Origin: Bryobacteraceae bacterium
GTDB taxonomy: Bacteria > Acidobacteriota > Terriglobia > Bryobacterales > Bryobacteraceae
DNA: 9,904 nt
Reading direction: 5' to 3'
Assembly: GCA_030039005.1 (NCBI GenBank)
Contig: JASHQT010000038.1
Coordinates: forward strand, 1 to 9,904
The position numbers and the translations under genes are program-made. The notes below the pieces were generated by a model, which saw only the letters and a list, made by a program, of their open reading frames with translations, ran no database searches and was not told where the DNA came from. Positions within the stretch are counted from its first letter, which is position 1. Every line of letters starts with the position of its first letter. Of this stretch, positions 1-6,501 are shown piece by piece.

Positions 1-35
1 GTGGGCTGTTCGGCTGCCATGGGACTAGTCGGCAT
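1..35 (-). CDS. Possible start of a further operon gene, cut by the left edge
   Basis: After the ligase stop a 25-nt spacer leads to an ATG at 35-33, in frame with a second ATG at 20-18, and the frame remains open to the window edge. Only about eleven codons are visible (MPTSPMAAEQP...), with a weak AAGA-type ribosome site. Close spacing and same orientation fit continuation of the operon, but the product cannot be named and the call rests on context only. Confidence 0.35.
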   Translation of the reverse strand, partial: MPTSPMAAEQP

Positions 36-60
36 GGAACGGATCTTCAGGGACTCGCGT

Positions 61-1410
61 TTAGCGTGATTCGAGCGTGGGAACCGGGTAGTAGCCCCTT
101 GGCCGCAGCCCACTGGGCGCGACCCCAGCCACCTGCTTGGCGGGAGCTTCCTTCCGCAGGGCGGCCGCTGTCCATCCGATTCCCAGGAGCAACAGAGCCG
201 TCTGCGGCACAGCGGTAAGCATGCCCATACCAATAGCGCCGACACCCAACCCGGCCACGCTGTAGCACCAAACTAACCGGCGGCAAGTGGCCGAAGGCCC
301 CTTGGCGAACGCGCTCGAGAAACGGCTTACGTACCAAAGCACGAAGCCCACCCACAGCAGCAGGCCGACCAATCCTTGTTCACACAGAATGCGGGCGTAT
401 TCATTTTCCAAGCCGATAGGATTCCGCACTTGGCCCGCCAGAAAATAAGGGATGCTGGTTCCTCCCCCTCCCAGTCCGTTTCCCATGGGATGTTCCGTAA
501 GGATTTCAAAAAAGCTCCGATTGACGCTCCCGGCAATGCGCTCCCCCACATAATCGGTGTCCTCCAGGCTTTTGAATCGCTGAAGCCGCGTGTTTCTCAT
601 GGCCACGCCAACCATCGCCAAGATGAGTAGAACAAACATGGCACGCCTTTTAGGCGCCATCCGGCCATACAGCACGGTCATCACGGCCAACCCGCCGCAA
701 ATGACGAAATTCAGACGGGTAGCGGACATCAGCACGCCCAACAGCGCGGCGCCAATTCCCCCCAAAAAAAAACAGCGGGTCGTACGGGTCTGGGCATACT
801 CCCAGCCGGCGACCAGGTAAGGAATCGATGCCGCCATTGTCCCGCCGTACAAATGGGAGTTTGCGAAGATCGCGGGGATACGATTGAATCCTCCCGCCAC
901 GTCACTACTGCCGTAGATCAGCACAGTGGCTGCGTTGACGGGAAAAAAACGCGGCAATCCCATGAAGTACTCAGCCCCGGCAAAGCCCAGCGCAACCAGG
1001 TTCAACACCGCGAATCCGAACGTGAGTTGGCGCAAATCGTGTTCCCGTAGACGGCTTCCGATCAGCATCATGGGAAGGAACAAAATGGCGCCGCGCAAAC
1101 CCACCATAGAAACCAGAAAGGGTTGAAACGGCATTGCCAACATCAGAACCGGCCACAACGTCAGCATCCAAAACCACGCTCGCAGAACCGACGTCCGGCG
1201 ATCGCCTGAAAACAATCCTTTTTGAGAGAGGCAGAGGCCCAACGCGGCTGCATCAAAGACAAAGTAGCTGAAGGTAGTTAGCAGGTTCGCCCGGATGATT
1301 CCAAAGAAATAACCCCAGAACAGCATGCAGATCAAACCCAGGCCAAGCGACCGCTTACCTAACCAATAGGCGGTTGCAAACGCCAACAGGCATAGAGCGA
1401 TTGAGGTCAT
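61..1410 (-). CDS. O-antigen ligase / Wzy polymerase-like polytopic membrane protein
   Basis: 449-residue inner-membrane protein with about ten to eleven hydrophobic helices by eye. In the O-antigen ligase/Wzy (Wzy_C-like) superfamily such proteins join lipid-linked oligosaccharides into polymer or transfer glycans to an acceptor on the periplasmic side. Seen: an SATRLNF stretch (229-235) with a conserved-type Arg, a periplasmic loop (about 271-334) with a glycine-rich NGLGGGG segment, and the family-typical ENEYARILCEQGLVGLLLW stretch from 335. The hydrophilic tail after 418 is Pro/Arg-rich. The start is ATG at 1410, 2 nt after the previous stop, with GGAGGCGAGAG upstream. A longer frame to 1560 overlaps the glycosyltransferase and lacks membrane character. 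Ligase and polymerase cannot be distinguished by sequence. The gene carries T9 and T7 runs that are unusual for this GC-rich locus. Confidence 0.85.
   Translation of the reverse strand: MTSIALCLLAFATAYWLGKRSLGLGLICMLFWGYFFGIIRANLLTTFSYFVFDAAALGLCLSQKGLFSGDRRTSVLRAWFWMLTLWPVLMLAMPFQPFLVSMVGLRGAILFLPMMLIGSRLREHDLRQLTFGFAVLNLVALGFAGAEYFMGLPRFFPVNAATVLIYGSSDVAGGFNRIPAIFANSHLYGGTMAASIPYLVAGWEYAQTRTTRCFFLGGIGAALLGVLMSATRLNFVICGGLAVMTVLYGRMAPKRRAMFVLLILAMVGVAMRNTRLQRFKSLEDTDYVGERIAGSVNRSFFEILTEHPMGNGLGGGGTSIPYFLAGQVRNPIGLENEYARILCEQGLVGLLLWVGFVLWYVSRFSSAFAKGPSATCRRLVWCYSVAGLGVGAIGMGMLTAVPQTALLLLGIGWTAAALRKEAPAKQVAGVAPSGLRPRGYYPVPTLESR
758..772 (-). repeat. T9G6 homopolymer junction inside the ligase/polymerase gene
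   Basis: On the coding strand nine T are followed by six G (A at 764-772 and C at 758-763 on the plus strand), covering codons Cys213 to Gly218. The reading frame is open as given. Losing one T brings a TGA at 731-729 (226-residue product); gaining one T brings a TAA at 652-650 (253 residues). Both products lack the ENEY-containing region. Runs of this kind are known sites of replication or transcription slippage; activity here is inference. Confidence 0.6.
943..949 (-). repeat. T7 run followed by CCC in the ligase/polymerase gene
   Basis: Seven T on the coding strand encode the Arg-Phe-Phe-Pro stretch at about residues 154-157. It is shorter than the T9 run in the same gene and is a weaker candidate slippage site. 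Confidence 0.45.
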
Positions 1411-1412
1411 CT

Positions 1413-2702
1413 TTAGTCTCTCGCCTCCGGTGCGGAATCCTGCCCAGGTTGATCCGCCATCGAAACAATCCGGCGAGCCATGTCTTGCCAGCCGTAGCGC
1501 CGGAGCGTCTCGCCGAACTCCGCGAAACGAGCTTTCCATTCCGGCATAATGGAACGCCATTGCTTCAATTTTGCGATCAGGTCATCAATATCCTCGGGAT
1601 CCGGCAGCAATAACGCTCGGAATTCCGATTCGTATCGTTCCGCTACCCCCGCGGCGGCGGAAACGATCGCGGGTACCCCGCGGCAGATGGCTTCCTGCAC
1701 ATTGAGCCCGTAAGCTTCGTAGCGCACGGGACTGACGAGCAAGTCGGCGGCGGCCAGAAGCTCGCGGACGCCACTGGAAAAACCGAGCAGGTGAATCCGG
1801 TCCTCCAATTTCCACTGCGACACTTGGTCGCGGCACATAGAAAGTGCGCTGCCGCTTCCGGCGACCAGCAGATCCACATCCCACTCGGGATCGGCGCACA
1901 ATCTCTTCCATGCTTCCAGCAGAACGTCAAACCCCTTCCTGCGGTCATGCCCGATGGAGCCGACGAAAACCGCGACGGGACGGGAGTGAGGAATGTGGAG
2001 CGATATTCTGCTGGCGGCCCGTTCCTCAACGGTCGCCGGACCCCATTCGGATTCGGCGCCGAGATAGATGGTGTGGACGCGCCGGGCGTCCACGCCCAGA
2101 CGTTCGATCAAATCGCGGCTAGTCCTGTTGGAATTCGTAATGAAAAGGCGGCTCATGCGGGCGACCGACTGTTCCCGCCTGCGCACCATACGATAGCTCA
2201 GCTTCTGTTTCGTTCGAAACCACAGCGGGCCCTGGGGCGGCGGTTCGTCCCAGGCATGGTGGACATAGTGAACCCAATTGATCCCGGGCCACAGGCAACT
2301 ATCTCCGTTCACCAGCACCCGGGCCTCCGGCCAGCGTCCCAGTACACCCCGGGCGATTCTTCGCCCGGTGAAATCCAATAGCGGTCTTCCCAGGAAATAC
2401 GAGTTCGCCGGCCGGGATACCCTGTGAACCGTGACCAAGGGATGCTGCGCCAGATTCGCGTCGACGCTGTAGCAGACGATGTGAACCGGAGTCCCCTGCT
2501 CGGCCAGGTATTGTGCTAGAGCCAAGTTCGCCTTATCCATCCCGCCCTTCAGGTGAAATCCACCGGCCACCAGAACCCAGGGATGCGGTGCGTTGCCGGC
2601 GCCAGCGAAATCGTGGGCCGTCATGTCGCCAGGCAATGTGGCCTCCGCTCCCTCTTGCACCGGCGCTGTCGATTTCATCGCACCCACCATGGCACTCCGC
2701 AT
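1413..2702 (-). CDS. GT4-like glycosyltransferase (GT-B fold), third of three
   Basis: 429-residue GT-B glycosyltransferase. The first 40 residues are an extra low-complexity leader; the Rossmann domain begins at about residue 41 (WVLVAGGFHLKGGMDKAN, with the acceptor glycine loop at 47-54). A VHYVHHAWDEPPPQGP segment around 144-158 is unusual and His/Pro-rich. The donor domain starts near 240 with FVGSIGHDRRKGFD. The EX7E is preserved as Glu329-Glu337, but its context is RYEAYGLNVQEA instead of the EPFG form in the other two enzymes, so it belongs to a different GT4-like branch. The chosen start is ATG at 2702 in a TGATG overlap with the methyltransferase stop; ATGs a few codons later are possible. 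The stop TAA lies 2 nt before the ligase start. The role is addition of one sugar to the EPS unit; specificity is unknown. Confidence 0.88.
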   Translation of the reverse strand: MRSAMVGAMKSTAPVQEGAEATLPGDMTAHDFAGAGNAPHPWVLVAGGFHLKGGMDKANLALAQYLAEQGTPVHIVCYSVDANLAQHPLVTVHRVSRPANSYFLGRPLLDFTGRRIARGVLGRWPEARVLVNGDSCLWPGINWVHYVHHAWDEPPPQGPLWFRTKQKLSYRMVRRREQSVARMSRLFITNSNRTSRDLIERLGVDARRVHTIYLGAESEWGPATVEERAASRISLHIPHSRPVAVFVGSIGHDRRKGFDVLLEAWKRLCADPEWDVDLLVAGSGSALSMCRDQVSQWKLEDRIHLLGFSSGVRELLAAADLLVSPVRYEAYGLNVQEAICRGVPAIVSAAAGVAERYESEFRALLLPDPEDIDDLIAKLKQWRSIMPEWKARFAEFGETLRRYGWQDMARRIVSMADQPGQDSAPEARD

Positions 2703-2704
2703 CA
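2700..2704 (-). promoter_or_regulatory. TGATG stop/start coupling, third methyltransferase to third glycosyltransferase
   Basis: The methyltransferase TGA (2704-2702) shares one base with the ATG at 2702-2700. It supports coupled translation and the shorter glycosyltransferase start. Confidence 0.7.
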
Positions 2705-3574
2705 ACCCTTCGCCGCTTGCATGTCCGGTTTGTGCGCCTCCAGACAAATGGAATAACAAGGCCAGCGGAGCAGGCGTGTAACCCAGGAATCGAACAGCGG
2801 CGGGAGCGGCCGCAGCGGCATGATGACCGCCCAGCCGAACAAGCGGTGCACGCGTCCCAAGGTGCGCTGCAGGAAGGTGATCTTCTGGCTCAAGAACCCG
2901 CTGCAGTAGGAGAAGGCGTCCACCGCGAGACCGCTAGTTTGCGCCAGCTCCCTCAGGCGTGACTCGGTATACCCGCGGCGAACATGCCACCCGTCGGTGC
3001 GATCGGGGTCAAAAGGCCCCTCGTCGCTGCGCGTAATCGCGCGGTAGTGTTCGTAGGGAGTGGTCAACAAAAGACGGCCGCCGGGCTTAAGACAGGCCGC
3101 GAGGTCGCGCATGAGCTTGCCATCGTCTTTGATGTGCTCGATGGTTTCGGTGCATATCACGACGTCGAATAATCCACGAAAATCCTGGCGCGTGTCGAGC
3201 TGGCGGACATCCAGTACCTCGAAGGCCGCATTTTCCACGCCGCATATCGCCGCGCGCTCGGCGGCCACTCGTTGGTTGCGCTGATCCCAGCTCAGTCCGA
3301 TGGCGCGGTATCCTCGGGCTGCCGCGGCAATGGTAAATGCTCCGGTGCCACATCCCACATCGGCCAGCATCGGCTCCCCAGCGGTGCGGGGCAGGCGTTT
3401 GGCCACCCACAGCCAGCGGTCCAGCACCGTGGTGTCGTGATGAATCATGCTGGCCTGGATGCCAAAGATCCTGACGAGCAGGGACCGCCAGTCGCGCGCA
3501 CCCCTGGAAGCAGCGACGCCCTGGGCGGAAACCGGACGCTCAGTTGGTTTCGGTTCGAAAGTTTCGGTTGCCAT
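2702..3574 (-). CDS. Class I SAM-dependent methyltransferase, third in cluster
   Basis: 290-residue methyltransferase. Seen: motif I LADVGCGTGAFT (residues 70-81), a motif II region AIGLSWD (about 91-97, Asp97), the VICTETIEHIKDDGKL stretch (about 129-144) and CLKPGGRLLLTTP (141-153). An HVRRGYTESRLRELAQTSGL segment follows, typical of Methyltransf_11/UbiG-like enzymes. A C-terminal part with hydrophobic patches (about 235-275) may touch the membrane. The start is ATG at 3574, preceded by a good Shine-Dalgarno (GAGG with 6-nt spacing). An in-frame TGA two codons upstream rules out extension. It is the only gene here after a sizeable gap and the only one with a clear ribosome site of its own. 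The TGA stop overlaps the next start (TGATG). Substrate unknown; an EPS sugar is the simplest guess. Confidence 0.9.
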   Translation of the reverse strand: MATETFEPKPTERPVSAQGVAASRGARDWRSLLVRIFGIQASMIHHDTTVLDRWLWVAKRLPRTAGEPMLADVGCGTGAFTIAAAARGYRAIGLSWDQRNQRVAAERAAICGVENAAFEVLDVRQLDTRQDFRGLFDVVICTETIEHIKDDGKLMRDLAACLKPGGRLLLTTPYEHYRAITRSDEGPFDPDRTDGWHVRRGYTESRLRELAQTSGLAVDAFSYCSGFLSQKITFLQRTLGRVHRLFGWAVIMPLRPLPPLFDSWVTRLLRWPCYSICLEAHKPDMQAAKG

Positions 3575-3577
3575 CGA

Positions 3578-3586
3578 TCACCTCAC
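3578..3586 (-). promoter_or_regulatory. Ribosome binding site of third methyltransferase
   Basis: On the minus strand the sequence GTGAGGTGATCGATG places GAGG six nucleotides before the ATG at 3574. It is the best Shine-Dalgarno match among the starts in this window, while most other starts rely on overlap with the previous stop. It supports independent initiation after the gap. Confidence 0.6.
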
Positions 3587-3595
3587 GGAGCCAAA

Positions 3596-3685
3596 TCAGA
3601 ACCGGAGAGCCCGGGCGCTCGCCGCACACCCAGGTCGCGGCTGTCGGCTCATGCGATCTCCTGCCGGCGTATGGTCTTCGCACAT
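3596..3685 (-). CDS. Possible 29-residue small ORF coupled to upstream glycosyltransferase (doubtful)
   Basis: A short ORF opens with an ATG at 3685-3683 that overlaps the glycosyltransferase stop (TAATG), the same junction type used elsewhere in this operon, and ends at TGA 3598-3596. The encoded peptide begins MCEDHTPAGDRM and is Arg/Pro/Ala-rich with two cysteines. I do not recognise it, and it has no membrane segment or known motif. It ends 21 nt before the next methyltransferase start. It may be a real small protein, a translational relay that carries ribosomes across the gap, or chance. Only the start/stop context supports it. Confidence 0.25.
   Translation of the reverse strand: MCEDHTPAGDRMSRQPRPGCAASARALRF
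3605..3620. repeat. Imperfect palindrome in the operon gap
   Basis: The 16 nt GAGAGCCCGGGCGCTC form two 8-nt half-sites that are inverse complements except for one mismatched pair, with no loop. Without a loop it would not fold as a terminator hairpin. It could be a dimeric operator or simply a GC-rich coincidence. Confidence 0.25.
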
Positions 3686-4866
3686 TACTGCGCTTCCCCT
3701 CCACCGGCTTGGCGGATCAGTTCCTCCAAGGCATGCATCTGCGCGGCCGGATCACACAATGCGCGGGCGCGTGCGGGGCCGGCTTGTCCCAGGCGCGAAC
3801 GCAGTTCCGGGCATTGAATCAGCTTGTCGAGGTGTGCAGCCAGACTCGCTGGATCCGCCGGCTCTGCCAACAGGCCGCAGGTTTCATCGACGATTTCGAG
3901 CGGTCCGCCCATGGCGGTGGTGACTACGGGACGACTGGCCCAGAGTGCTTCCACGAACACGATCCCGAATGGCTCGGGGCCTTCGTTGGGTTGGCAGAAT
4001 ATGTCGGCGCCGGCCAGCAGGTGCGGAACGTCGGAGCGCTGCCCGAGAAAACGGACACGCTGACCGATTCCCAAATCCTGGGCCGTTTGCAGGACCTGCT
4101 CGTAGTAGCGCTGGCTGGAAGGGTTCTGAGGACCGCCCGCCACCCAGCACACCCAATTCCGGGAACGAAGCTGGGCCAGCGCGCGGAGATGAAGCAAGTG
4201 GCCTTTCCAGGGTTCAAAACGGCTCACCTGAATGATCACTGCTGTGTCGTCCTCGGCGCCAAGCTCGCGACGCACGGCGGCGCGCCACTGCGGGGCGTCG
4301 GGAGCTTCCACCAGCGCCAAAGGATAGTACAACACGCGCGAAGGCACGCCCGGATACAGATGCGACATCGAACCGGCGACGAAGGCGCTGTCGGCAATCG
4401 ACAGATCCGGGTTGATGTGCTGGGCGATGCGCTCCAGCCAGTTTCGCCCGCCATGATAATTGTGGGCCCAGAAGATCACCCGGTGTCCGGCTGCGCGCGC
4501 CGGTTCTCCGAACAGCACCAAAGGCCAATGCTGATGGCAGATCACCGCGTCATAGCGGAATCGCTCCAGAAGACTGCGCAAGCGGGCCCGGGCGCGCCAC
4601 GCCGTCCAGGGCCGGCTCAGGCGGGCGCGTCCCAGCCAATGCAAGGGCACTCCGCTCGCGGCAAGCTCGGCGCTCAGGCGGCCTTCGAAACAGAGAGCAA
4701 AGTGCGGCTCCATGTTAGGGCACAAGTGACGGAGGTTCGCGAGGGTGACGAGCAGCGTTTCCACGCCGCCATAAAGATTGCCGGCGTTCAAATGCAGCAC
4801 GCGGAGGGGGCGCGGCGCACCGGGCCCCACGGCCGGCGCCGGCTGGACACTGGATACGGTGTTCAC
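3685..4866 (-). CDS. GT4-like glycosyltransferase (GT-B fold), second of three
   Basis: 393-residue GT-B glycosyltransferase. Seen: an N-terminal Rossmann strand RVLHLNAGNLYGGVETLL (acceptor loop at residues 29-38) and an HNYHGG stretch near 135-140. The donor domain begins near residue 205 with SRFEPWKGH (215-223). An intact EX7E (Glu298 in EGPEPFG, Glu306 in FVEAL) is followed by RPVVTTAMGGPLEI. The preferred start is GTG at 4866, which makes the classic 4-nt GTGA overlap with the upstream methyltransferase stop. An ATG 159 nt upstream stays in frame, but its added 53 residues lie entirely over the previous gene and are not glycosyltransferase-like. The stop TAA at 3687-3685 is itself part of TAATG. 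It is most similar in motif layout to the first glycosyltransferase here, suggesting a comparable mechanism with a different sugar or linkage. Confidence 0.9.
   Translation of the reverse strand: MNTVSSVQPAPAVGPGAPRPLRVLHLNAGNLYGGVETLLVTLANLRHLCPNMEPHFALCFEGRLSAELAASGVPLHWLGRARLSRPWTAWRARARLRSLLERFRYDAVICHQHWPLVLFGEPARAAGHRVIFWAHNYHGGRNWLERIAQHINPDLSIADSAFVAGSMSHLYPGVPSRVLYYPLALVEAPDAPQWRAAVRRELGAEDDTAVIIQVSRFEPWKGHLLHLRALAQLRSRNWVCWVAGGPQNPSSQRYYEQVLQTAQDLGIGQRVRFLGQRSDVPHLLAGADIFCQPNEGPEPFGIVFVEALWASRPVVTTAMGGPLEIVDETCGLLAEPADPASLAAHLDKLIQCPELRSRLGQAGPARARALCDPAAQMHALEELIRQAGGGEAQ
4863..4866 (-). promoter_or_regulatory. GTGA stop/start coupling, methyltransferase to second glycosyltransferase
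   Basis: The GTG start (4866-4864) and TGA stop (4865-4863) overlap by the common 4-nt arrangement. It fixes the most likely start of the glycosyltransferase over longer in-frame options. Confidence 0.7.
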
Positions 4867-5579
4867 GGCGCGGGCTCTCTCGTGACAGTTCGTTGACCAA
4901 TGACAAGCACGTTTTCGGACAACGCCCGTGGCCACCGGCGGGCCAGCCATCGTGGGTAGTGGCGAGCGGTAAGCGGGATACGCCCCGAACAACTGTGCTC
5001 GATGCCAATGTTCGCCAGGCCGCACTCGGCTGCAATCCGTCTCAGATCGATTTCGAGCAGCGCCGTGAGATGCGTGGGATAATGCACGTCCTGAAACGCC
5101 AGGAAGCGCTGCCGGACAACCAAGTTCGCCAGGCTGAGGAGACTGAGTTGATTGGGAGTAGTAACAATGACCCAGCCGCCCGGCGCCGCCATCCGCACCA
5201 GCTTACGCATGAAATCGCGCGGGTTTTCCAAGTGTTCGATCACCTCGACGGCCGCCACCACGTTGGCGGTTCCGTCCGGCACTGGCATGCGGCCCTCATC
5301 GAGATCGAGTCTGCAAAATTCAGCTTGAGCGGGGAACCCCTCATATCTCACGGCGTCCACGCCAATGTATCGCTCGAAACGCTCCCGAACGTAAGGATAC
5401 AGGTTGCCCGCTCCGCAACCTACATCCAGTAGACAGCCGTTCTGGATGTTCCTCGCATCCAGGGCGTGCACGACCATTTGCAAGATCGCATCGGCGCTCG
5501 TGCCTTTGCTTTGCCGCGCGCGCTCTTCGACGCCCACCGCTTCGCCCACGGCCGGTAGATCAGTTTTCAGCGCCTGCAT
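4863..5579 (-). CDS. Class I SAM-dependent methyltransferase
   Basis: 238-residue Rossmann-fold methyltransferase. Seen: motif I LLDVGCGAGNL (residues 50-60), motif II aspartate in YIGVDAV (Asp75), the VEVIEHLENP stretch (111-120) typical of the Methyltransf_11/UbiG-like group, and the APGGWVIVTTPN motif following it. The first 45 residues are a helical cap. The start is taken as ATG at 5579 because it forms a TAATG overlap with the FkbM stop. A longer frame to 5660 exists but would run far into the FkbM gene and begins with low-quality Arg/Ala-rich sequence. The TGA at 4865-4863 overlaps the next gene's GTG. The substrate is probably a sugar or glycolipid of this pathway, but nothing in the sequence fixes it. 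Confidence 0.88.
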   Translation of the reverse strand: MQALKTDLPAVGEAVGVEERARQSKGTSADAILQMVVHALDARNIQNGCLLDVGCGAGNLYPYVRERFERYIGVDAVRYEGFPAQAEFCRLDLDEGRMPVPDGTANVVAAVEVIEHLENPRDFMRKLVRMAAPGGWVIVTTPNQLSLLSLANLVVRQRFLAFQDVHYPTHLTALLEIDLRRIAAECGLANIGIEHSCSGRIPLTARHYPRWLARRWPRALSENVLVIGQRTVTREPAP

Positions 5580-5581
5580 TA
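5577..5581 (-). promoter_or_regulatory. TAATG stop/start coupling, FkbM to next methyltransferase
   Basis: The FkbM stop TAA (5581-5579) shares its last A with the ATG (5579-5577) of the next methyltransferase. This layout is a standard termination-reinitiation signal and is the reason for choosing this start. Confidence 0.75.
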
Positions 5582-6493
5582 CTCCCGCGCCTCGCCGGCA
5601 AGCCGCGACCCTCGTGGGATGCCCAGCTCGCTCCGCGGCCCGGCCTTGAGCGCCCGCCACCCCCAGGGGCGAAAACGATCGAGCGCGCGCGACGGATCGG
5701 CGGTGGCGAGGAAATTGGACGGTAAATAGAGCTGGCGCGGCGCGGCTTCGGGGGGCAAAAGCAGCGGGCGCCAGGGGGATCTGGTCAACCGGAAGAGATG
5801 ATAGCCGTGCTCAAGAAGGATTCGGTGAGAGTGAGCCGGATAGGCTTGATGCTCCTCGAACACGATGTCCCGTATCCGTTTGCGGCGAAGCAAATCTCCC
5901 GCGCCCAGGAAAACGCCGGCTTCATGCCCTTCGACGTCGACTTTCATCACGCCGGCCGTCCCACTGACGAGTGCATCCAGCCGGCGCACGGGTACCGGAG
6001 TTCCACCGTTCGCCACTTCCAGACTGGCAACGCCCAGGTTCGCTCCGTAATCGGACGGAAATCCGAGCATGGCCTCGCCGTCCCGTGCGGAAAGCGCGAC
6101 CGTCTGGATTTCAATGGGCGCGATTCCGAGGGCGGCCCACTCGCTCACGTTCCTGCGCAAAGTGGGAATGATCTCGGCGTTCGGCTCGAAACAAACGACG
6201 CGTCCGCGCGCTCCCGCTGAGCGCGCCAGCACCAGGGACATGTAGCCCAGGTTGGCCCCGGCGTCGATCCCCGTCTCTCCGGGGTCGGTCAACCTCATGA
6301 TCGCCTCGGTTACCGGCAAGTCGTAAACGCCTTGCGTACCGATCGCCTTGCCCAACGATTCGGCCGAAGAAGCCCAGATACTGCAGTTCCAGGGCAAAGC
6401 CAGCGGGCTGATCGCATGTGAGGGCCTGAAGGAGATTCGCCGCAACGCCTGGCTCGGCCGCCAGAGATACTCGGGTTTTAACAAGTTGAGCAT
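5579..6493 (-). CDS. FkbM family SAM-dependent methyltransferase
   Basis: 304-residue methyltransferase of the FkbM type, a group that O-methylates hydroxyls of polyketides and of sugars in glycans. Seen: SAM-binding motif I GIDAGANLGYMS (residues 75-86), the acidic ribose-binding stretch CFEPN (101-105), and the FkbM signature MKVDVEGHE (173-181). The fold core spans about residues 70-235. Beyond it lies a roughly 70-residue Pro/Arg/Trp-rich tail that looks longer than the domain needs. The ATG at 6493 follows the glycosyltransferase stop by 8 nt; there is no strong Shine-Dalgarno. Its stop shares one base with the start of the next methyltransferase (TAATG at 5581-5577). In this setting the likely substrate is a sugar of the EPS repeat unit, which is inference from neighbours. 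Confidence 0.9.
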   Translation of the reverse strand: MLNLLKPEYLWRPSQALRRISFRPSHAISPLALPWNCSIWASSAESLGKAIGTQGVYDLPVTEAIMRLTDPGETGIDAGANLGYMSLVLARSAGARGRVVCFEPNAEIIPTLRRNVSEWAALGIAPIEIQTVALSARDGEAMLGFPSDYGANLGVASLEVANGGTPVPVRRLDALVSGTAGVMKVDVEGHEAGVFLGAGDLLRRKRIRDIVFEEHQAYPAHSHRILLEHGYHLFRLTRSPWRPLLLPPEAAPRQLYLPSNFLATADPSRALDRFRPWGWRALKAGPRSELGIPRGSRLAGEARE

Positions 6494-6501
6494 GCTGTCG
6501 G

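Larger units (their letters stand above)
3575..3684 (-). other. 110-nt gap between glycosyltransferase and methyltransferase genes
   Basis: This is the only inter-gene gap over 30 nt among the complete genes. It holds the doubtful small ORF, an imperfect palindrome at 3605-3620 and the methyltransferase ribosome site. I see no convincing -35/-10 promoter pair and no stem-loop followed by a T run, so read-through of the operon transcript is the default expectation. An internal promoter with an unfamiliar consensus cannot be excluded by eye. Confidence 0.6.

Noticed and set aside
36..60. Possible terminator after the ligase/polymerase stop
   Set aside because: The 25-nt spacer has no GC-rich stem followed by T residues, and a same-strand ATG follows at once.
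1411..1560. 50-residue N-terminal extension of the ligase/polymerase
   Set aside because: It overlaps the glycosyltransferase C-terminus and is hydrophilic, while the first membrane helix starts right after the Met at 1410.
1791..2381. A 196-codon open frame on the plus strand
   Set aside because: Antisense to the third glycosyltransferase, whose motifs are complete; the plus-strand product shows no family motif.
3544..4896. A 450-codon open frame on the plus strand
   Set aside because: It lies wholly antisense to the second glycosyltransferase and its flanks. The translation has no recognisable domain and is rich in Arg, Gly, His and Gln, as expected for an antisense shadow in GC-rich coding DNA.
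4867..5025. 53-residue N-terminal extension of the second glycosyltransferase
   Set aside because: It is entirely within the preceding methyltransferase gene and lacks glycosyltransferase character; GTG at 4866 in GTGA fits better.
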